Positions 31,393 through 35,582 of a stretch of 35,582 nucleotides of DNA are shown here, in pieces; the first letter of the stretch is position 1; each line of letters begins with the position of its first letter. The position numbers and the translations under genes were made by a program. Origin of the DNA: Phyllobacteriaceae bacterium (GTDB lineage Bacteria; Pseudomonadota; Alphaproteobacteria; Rhizobiales; Rhizobiaceae); NCBI GenBank assembly GCA_023954255.1, contig JAMLIH010000027.1, positions 1 to 35,582 of the forward strand, in the 5' to 3' direction. The notes under the pieces are model-generated. The model saw nothing but the letters and a program-made list of their open reading frames with translations. It was not told the DNA's origin and did not search any database.

Positions 31393-33659
31393 TCAGCCTT
31401 CCCGTTCCGGGTTGAACCGCAGGAGCCGCAGCGCATTCAGCGTCACCAGAACCGTCGCGCCGGTATCGGCGAGGATCGCGATCCAGAGGCCGGTGACGCC
31501 GATCACGGAGGTGACGAGGAAGACGGCCTTGAGCCCGAGCGCGATGGTGACGTTCTGCCTGATGTTTGCCATCGCGCCGCGCGCAAGACGGATCTTGCCC
31601 GGAATGTCCGTGACCCGGTCGCGCAGGATCGCCGCATCGGCGGTCTCGAGTGCCACGTCGGTGCCCGATCCCATCGCGACGCCGACGCTTGCCTGTTTCA
31701 GCGCCGGCGCATCGTTGATGCCGTCGCCGATCATCATCACGCCGCCATCGGCGCTCATTTCGCGGATCGCTCGGAGCTTGTCCTCGGGCATCAAATCGGC
31801 CTGGAACTCTAGGCCAAGCCGGCCGGCGATGGCGGCGGCCGTGCGCGGGTTGTCGCCAGTCAGGATCATCGGAGCGACGCCAAGCCGTTTCAGCTGTGCC
31901 ACGGCTTCGGCCGCATCGGCGCGTGGCTCGTCGCGCATGGCGATCAGGCCCAAAGGCTGCTTCTCGCGGAACACCGCCACGGCGGTCTTGCCCTCATCCT
32001 CGAACCTGGTCGCCATCCGAACGCCAGCCCCGTCGAGCCCGCCATTCTCGCTGGCATGGCGCGGCGAGGCGACCCAGGCGGGAGCGCCGGCGACCTCGGC
32101 CGTGACGCCCTTGCCCATCAGCGCCCGCGCGTCCTTCGACGGGAGGGCTGCAACCCCCACCTCCTTCGCCCTGTTCAGAATCGCGACGGCGAGAGGATGG
32201 CTCGACCCGGTCTCGACCCCCGCGGCGACGGCCAGAAGCTCGGCTTCTGTGGTCGTGCCGAACGGCATCACATCTGTCACAGCCGGGCGCCCATGGGTCA
32301 GCGTGCCGGTCTTGTCGAAGGCGATGCGTTTGACCGATGCACCGCGGCCTCGATCACCGCGCCGCCCTTCATCAAGAGCCCGCGCCGCGCCCCGGTCGAC
32401 AGGGCCGAGGCGATCGAGGCCGGAACCGAGATCACCAGCGCGCAGGGGCAGCCGATCAGCAGCAGCGCCAGCCCGCGATAGACCCAGGTGTCCCAAGGCT
32501 GACCGAAGGCCAGAGGCGGCACCAGCACGACCAGGGTCGCGACCGCGACGATGGCCGGCATGTACCAGCGGCTGAACCGGTCGATGAAGCGCTCGGTCGG
32601 CGCGCGCGCCTCCTCGGCCTCTTCGACCAGCCGGATGATCCGGGAAATGGTATTGTCCTCGGCCGCTTTCGTCACCGTCACCCGCAACGCCGCCTCGGTG
32701 TTGATCGACCCGGCAAAGACCGCATCGCCCGGCCCCTTGGTCACCGGGACGCTCTCACCCGTGACGGGGCTGTCGTCGACCCCCGACGTGCCCTCGGCGA
32801 TCTCGCCATCCGCCGGCACGCGGTCGCCGGGCCGCACCAGAACGGTCTGTCCCACGCTCAGGCTCGCCGCGGCCACCTCTCGTGTGCTGTCTCCCACCAC
32901 GAGAAGAGCGGTCTTCGGCACGAGGTTCGCGAGCGCCCGGATCCCGTCCCGCGCCTTGCCGGCCGCGACGCCCTCCAGCACTTCGCCCACAGCGAAGAGA
33001 AACACGACCAGCGCCGCTTCTTCGGCCGCGTCGATGAAGAGCGCGCCAATGGCCGCGAGCGTCATCAGGCTTTCGATGGTGAAGGGCTGGCCCAGACGCA
33101 ACGCGGCGAAAGCGCGGCGCGCCACCGGTGCCACACCGATCAGGCAGGCCACGACGAAGGGCCATTGTCCGACGGTCGGGACCAACAGTTCGGCGATCCA
33201 GGCCAGCCCAAGCAGGAAAGCCGTGAAAATGACCAGCTTGCCCTTGCTGGTCTCGTACCATCGCTTCCCCCGGTCTGCCGGGTCGTCGTGAACGTGACCC
33301 GGGCTGCCGTGACCGATGTCCCGGGATCTACCAGAGCCATCGGACGCATGGTCGTGGTCGGCGTGGTCGTCACCGCCGTGGTCGGGTGCGCTTGCGCCGG
33401 GCAAGACAAATTCCCTTTTCGCGTCGGCGCCGCGTGGCGCGATTCTATAGCCAAGCGACTTGACGACGCTTTCGACCTTGTCGCGTCCGGTCTGTGCTTC
33501 ATCCAGCGTCATGCGCAACCGCTCGGACATCAGACCGACCTCGACATTGCTGACGCCGGGCAGCCGCCCGACCGCGTCCTTGACCTTGGTTACACAGGAC
33601 CCGCAATCCATCCCCGAGACGGTCCAGTCGCAGGTGGTGTTGTTCTCTCGGTTCGTCAT
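31393..33659 (-). pseudogene. P1B-type heavy-metal ATPase (Zn/Cd/Pb exporter type), frameshifted before the DKTGT motif
   Basis: A metal-exporting P-type ATPase of about 755 aa if repaired. ATG 33659 has GAGG upstream. In the first frame are the HMA domain with GMDCGSC (Cys19, Cys22), a His/Asp-rich linker (DDHADHDHASDG) suited to Zn/Cd/Pb, six membrane helices and the CPC motif (LIGCPCALVIS). That frame loses homology after KGGAVIEAA and ends at 32298. The rest continues one frame over: SVKRIAFDKTGTLTHG, GSSHPLA, MILTGDNPRT, GDGINDAPAL, and the final DTGATVLVTLNALRLL. Losing one G in the GCGG run (plus 32342-32343) explains it. Either a real null allele or a sequencing error. First gene of the six-gene operon under the MerR-type promoter. 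Confidence 0.88.
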
Positions 33660-33700
33660 TACGGTCCTCTTCAACGGGCGATTGATTTCATCGAATCAGA

Positions 33701-33731
33701 TATCTAATGTCTCTAGCAACTATAGCTTCAA
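33701..33731 (-). promoter_or_regulatory. MerR-type promoter of the ATPase operon
   Basis: On the minus strand: -35 TTGAAG (33726-33731), 19-bp spacer beginning with CTATAG-TTG-CTAGAG (33711-33725), -10 TAGATA (33701-33706). The arrangement is like known zntA/cadA promoters. It lies between the ATPase operon and the divergent merR gene and should be activated by that regulator. Confidence 0.82.
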
Positions 33732-33741
33732 GGGGAATCTG

Positions 33742-34182
33742 ATGCTGACGATCGGAAAGCTCGGGTCAAAGGCGGGGGTCAAGGTGCCGACGATCCGCTA
33801 TTACGAGCAAATCGGCCTTTTGCCCGAGGCCGAGCGCAGCGCCGGCAATCAACGGCTCTATGGCTCGAAGGCACTCGAAAGGCTTGCCTTCATCCGGCAC
33901 GCGCGCGACCTGGGGTTCACGCTCGAGGCGATCCGCGACCTTCTCAGCCTTTCCGACAACCCTGATCAATCCTGCGCCGCCGCAGATGCCATCGCAAAGG
34001 CACAGCTTCTCGAAGTCGAAAATCGCCTTGCGCGGTTGACAGCCCTCAAGGCCGAGCTTGAACGCATGGTGGTGCAATGCGCGGGCGGCAGGATCGCCGA
34101 CTGCCGGGTCATCGAGGTACTCGGTGACCATTCGCTTTGCGCCACGGACCATCTGCATCCCGAGACCGAGGAGACACCATGA
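33742..34182 (+). CDS. MerR-family metal regulator, CadR/PbrR/ZntR-like
   Basis: A 146-aa MerR activator. The DNA-binding winged helix starts at [20 protein letters not shown], with the usual GLL and NQRLY turns. The metal cysteines are Cys78, Cys113 and Cys121 ([17 protein letters not shown]), plus a Cys/His tail (CATDHLH), the pattern of CadR/PbrR rather than MerR (mercury) or CueR. It should sense Cd2+, Pb2+ or Zn2+ and activate the divergent ATPase operon by untwisting the 19-bp spacer. ATG 33742 has AGGGG upstream. A second copy of its dyad sits at 25542-25556. Confidence 0.92.
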   Translation: MLTIGKLGSKAGVKVPTIRYYEQIGLLPEAERSAGNQRLYGSKALERLAFIRHARDLGFTLEAIRDLLSLSDNPDQSCAAADAIAKAQLLEVENRLARLTALKAELERMVVQCAGGRIADCRVIEVLGDHSLCATDHLHPETEETP

Positions 34183-34520
34183 ACGTTCCGGCGACGCTCG
34201 CAATCTACGGCGGGGCTGCTCTGGCCGAGATCGCCGGTTGCTTTGCCTTCTGGTCCTGGATGCGACAGGGCGCCGGCGCGATCTGGCTATTGCCGGGGAT
34301 GGTCAGTCTTGCCGTATTCGCGTGGCTCCTGACGCTGGCACCCGCCGAATTCGCGGGGCGCGCCTATGCAGCCTATGGCGGGGTCTACATTCTTGCGTCG
34401 CTCTCCTGGCTTTGGGTCGCCGAAGGACGCCGTCCGGATATCTGGGATCTCGCAGGCGGAACCGTTTGCCTGATCGGCGCCGCGATCATCCTGTTCGCGC
34501 CGAGGACGATCGGAAATTGA
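34179..34520 (+). CDS. YnfA/UPF0060-family small membrane protein
   Basis: A 113-aa protein with four membrane helices. Family landmarks are [16 protein letters not shown] at the start, FAWLLTLAP and [20 protein letters not shown] in the middle, and [10 protein letters not shown] at the end. UPF0060 proteins belong to the small multidrug resistance-like superfamily; their transport role is not well defined. It overlaps the merR stop by ATGA and is co-expressed with it. Confidence 0.9.
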   Translation: MNVPATLAIYGGAALAEIAGCFAFWSWMRQGAGAIWLLPGMVSLAVFAWLLTLAPAEFAGRAYAAYGGVYILASLSWLWVAEGRRPDIWDLAGGTVCLIGAAIILFAPRTIGN

Positions 34521-34627
34521 GGCGGCTATAAACCGAGTTTTCATGGCGGAAACTCGAACCGCAACGAATTTGTGATTTTCCTTTTAAAAATTTCGTATGG
34601 AGCTTCCTCTCCATTAATCTGAAGTCG

Positions 34628-34996
34628 ATGGAAGTGAACAGCCTTTTCCGTTTGACCCTCCTTGTCGGTCTTCTTTTTGCATCGCTTGGCGGTTCCCATG
34701 CCGCGAATGCGGAAACGATGATAGTTGTGGAAAGCGAACAGGCCCTCCTCATTTCCGGCGGGCACGATGACATTCAGGTCAAGAGCGATAAAAGTCATTG
34801 TCCGGATGAAATCGACGAGTCCGTGCAAACCAACCCTGGCTCGGGTTGCTGTATCGCTGCGTGCAATGCGTTCCAGCTGTCCGAACCCGTGATTTCGACT
34901 TTTCATCGCCTGCCAATCCAGATATTGGTCCCGTCGATGGTCCAATCTGCCGAAGGTTTGAAGCCGGAGAGCGTTTACCGACCTCCCCAAGCCTAA
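34628..34996 (+). CDS. Hypothetical secreted cysteine-containing protein
   Basis: A 122-aa protein with a signal peptide (LFRLTLLVGLLFASLGGSHA). The mature part has a cluster SHCPDE then SGCCIAACNAF, i.e. Cys and His residues that could bind metal or form disulfides. No family is recognised with confidence. It lies 108 bp after ynfA on the same strand and stops 19 nt before the putative IS end. The location in a metal island and the cysteine cluster suggest a metal-related periplasmic role, which is inference. Confidence 0.6.
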   Translation: MEVNSLFRLTLLVGLLFASLGGSHAANAETMIVVESEQALLISGGHDDIQVKSDKSHCPDEIDESVQTNPGSGCCIAACNAFQLSEPVISTFHRLPIQILVPSMVQSAEGLKPESVYRPPQA

Positions 34997-35075
34997 GCGA
35001 CGCGTTGATCTGCTTGGCCTGCTGCCGGTTTCGTGGACACCGAGATAAGGTGTTTAACGGAACAGGAGAATGGGA

Positions 35076-35366
35076 ATGGGAAGAAGGAAGTTCAGCCGCG
35101 AGTTCAAGCTTGAGGCGGTTAGATTGATCAAGGATCGGGGCGTATCGGTCGCGCAAGCGTCCCGGGATCTGGACATTCACGAGAATGTGTTGCGCAAGTG
35201 GATTGCGGCTTTTGGGGCCGATCCGCAGCATGCGTTTCCCGGCCATGGCCAGATGAAGCCGGAGCAACTGGAGATAGACCGGTTGCGCAAGTAAGTCGCC
35301 AAGCTGAAGGCGGAGCGCGGCATCCTGAAAAAGGCGGCGGCCTACTTCGCGAGGGAAGTGACATGA
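35076..35366 (+). pseudogene. IS3-family transposase orfA with in-frame stop
   Basis: Helix-turn-helix transposase subunit. ATG 35076 has AGGAG 7 nt upstream. The frame reads GRRKFSREFKLEAVRLIKDR, then ASRDLDIHENVLRKWIAAFG, standard for IS3 orfA. A TAA at 35292-35294 interrupts the leucine-zipper region after EIDRLRK, where related elements have a Glu or Gln codon; the frame then continues normally (VAKLKAERGILKKAAAYFA) to TGA at 35364-35366. A single substitution explains it. The AAAAAG run just before the end is a possible frameshift site for the OrfAB fusion, which this stop would also prevent. Confidence 0.8.
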
Positions 35367-35582
35367 AGTTCGCTTTTATCGCGAGGCACCGGGGCATCTG
35401 GCCGGTGGCATGGCTGTGCGCGGCGCTGGATGTCTCCCGTTCGAGCTTTCATGCCTGGCTGAACCGCAGCCCCAGTGCGCGTGGTCGCAACGATGAGGCG
35501 TTGGTGACGGCGATCGACTGCAGCTTCAAGAGCAGTGATCGCACCTACGGCGCCCGGCGTGTCTGGCACGACGTGCTGGCGT
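35363..35582 (+). CDS. IS3-family transposase orfB, 5' part
   Basis: Starts at ATG 35363, overlapping the end of orfA (ATGA), and runs off the window after 73 codons. The protein begins MKFAFIARHRGIWPVAWLC and continues through an HTH_21-type segment (VSRSSFHAWLNR) to SSDRTYGARRVWHDVLA. The DDE catalytic core lies outside the window. Open as far as visible. Confidence 0.85.
   Translation, partial: MKFAFIARHRGIWPVAWLCAALDVSRSSFHAWLNRSPSARGRNDEALVTAIDCSFKSSDRTYGARRVWHDVLA

Larger units (their letters stand above)
21350..35582. mobile_element. Metal-handling genomic island, left end (right end outside window)
   Basis: The segment begins at the tRNA-Arg fragment, carries an integrase as its first gene, then only metal-handling, envelope and insertion-sequence genes unrelated to the catabolic locus on its left. 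An AT-richer gap follows the integrase. The far boundary is not in the window; it should contain the intact tRNA-Arg(CCG). The extent beyond the integrase is inferred from gene content. Confidence 0.6.
35015..35582 (+). mobile_element. IS3-family insertion sequence, left end (truncated by window)
   Basis: Contains IS3-type orfA and orfB in the usual overlapping arrangement. The region 35015-35041 (TGGCCTGCTGCCGGTTTCGT...) resembles the left terminal repeat of related IS3 elements, but the matching right end is outside the window, so this boundary is provisional. Confidence 0.72.

Noticed and set aside
32337-33707. Plus-strand open frame opposite the ATPase N-terminal half
   Set aside because: Antisense to HMA and CPC motifs of a clear P-type ATPase; high-GC mirror frame.

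Overview
The window looks like the chromosome of a GC-rich alphaproteobacterium. The gene families and the alphaproteobacterial-style tRNA-Arg remnant suggest Hyphomicrobiales (Hoeflea/Mesorhizobium-like), but the exact taxon cannot be fixed from sequence alone. No rRNA, CRISPR array or phage structural genes are visible.

Left block (1-7.3 kb). A dipeptide/oligopeptide-type ABC transporter enters from the left edge on the minus strand (solute-binding protein, then permease, with a strong hairpin between them). Next comes a sulfatase/phosphonate-monoesterase-like hydrolase, divergent from a putative glycosyltransferase and a PAPS-type sulfotransferase.

Middle block (7.3-21.2 kb). This is a coherent catabolic locus. 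It holds a GcvT-type aminomethyltransferase with a small downstream ORF, two phytoene-desaturase-like FAD oxidoreductases (one frameshifted), two BetI-like TetR regulators, a phosphoethanolamine-N-methyltransferase-like enzyme, a complete polyamine-type ABC transporter, a class III aminotransferase and a Rieske oxygenase of the quaternary-ammonium type. Four copies of a 16-bp near-palindrome (consensus YTGARYGDTYRYTCAA) sit in exactly the four intergenic regions that drive every transcript of the block. It therefore reads as one regulon for uptake and oxidative or THF-dependent demethylation of an N-methylated amine. The substrate is unknown.

Right block (21.35 kb to the end). A 45-nt 3' fragment of tRNA-Arg(CCG) is followed by a tyrosine integrase and a metal-handling genomic island. 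Operon 1 (minus) is a Tat-exported multicopper oxidase plus a ZIP-type transporter with an unusual N-terminal domain; it faces mntR across a DtxR/MntR-like dyad. Operon 2 (minus) is SCO, PCuAC, SCO and DUF411 copper-chaperone-type proteins. Operon 3 (minus) is a Zn/Cd/Pb P1B-ATPase (frameshifted), two isoprenylcysteine-methyltransferase-like membrane proteins, LspA, DsbB and DsbA; it faces a CadR/PbrR-like MerR regulator and a YnfA-type protein. Operons 2 and 3 share the same MerR-type promoter: a CTATAG-N3-CTAGAG dyad inside a 19-bp spacer. One MerR regulator may therefore coordinate metal export with periplasmic copper and thiol chemistry. The window ends inside a damaged IS3-family element.

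Three genes (an FAD oxidoreductase, the P-type ATPase, IS orfA) are broken by one- or two-base events. The first two lie in short homopolymers and need checking against raw reads.
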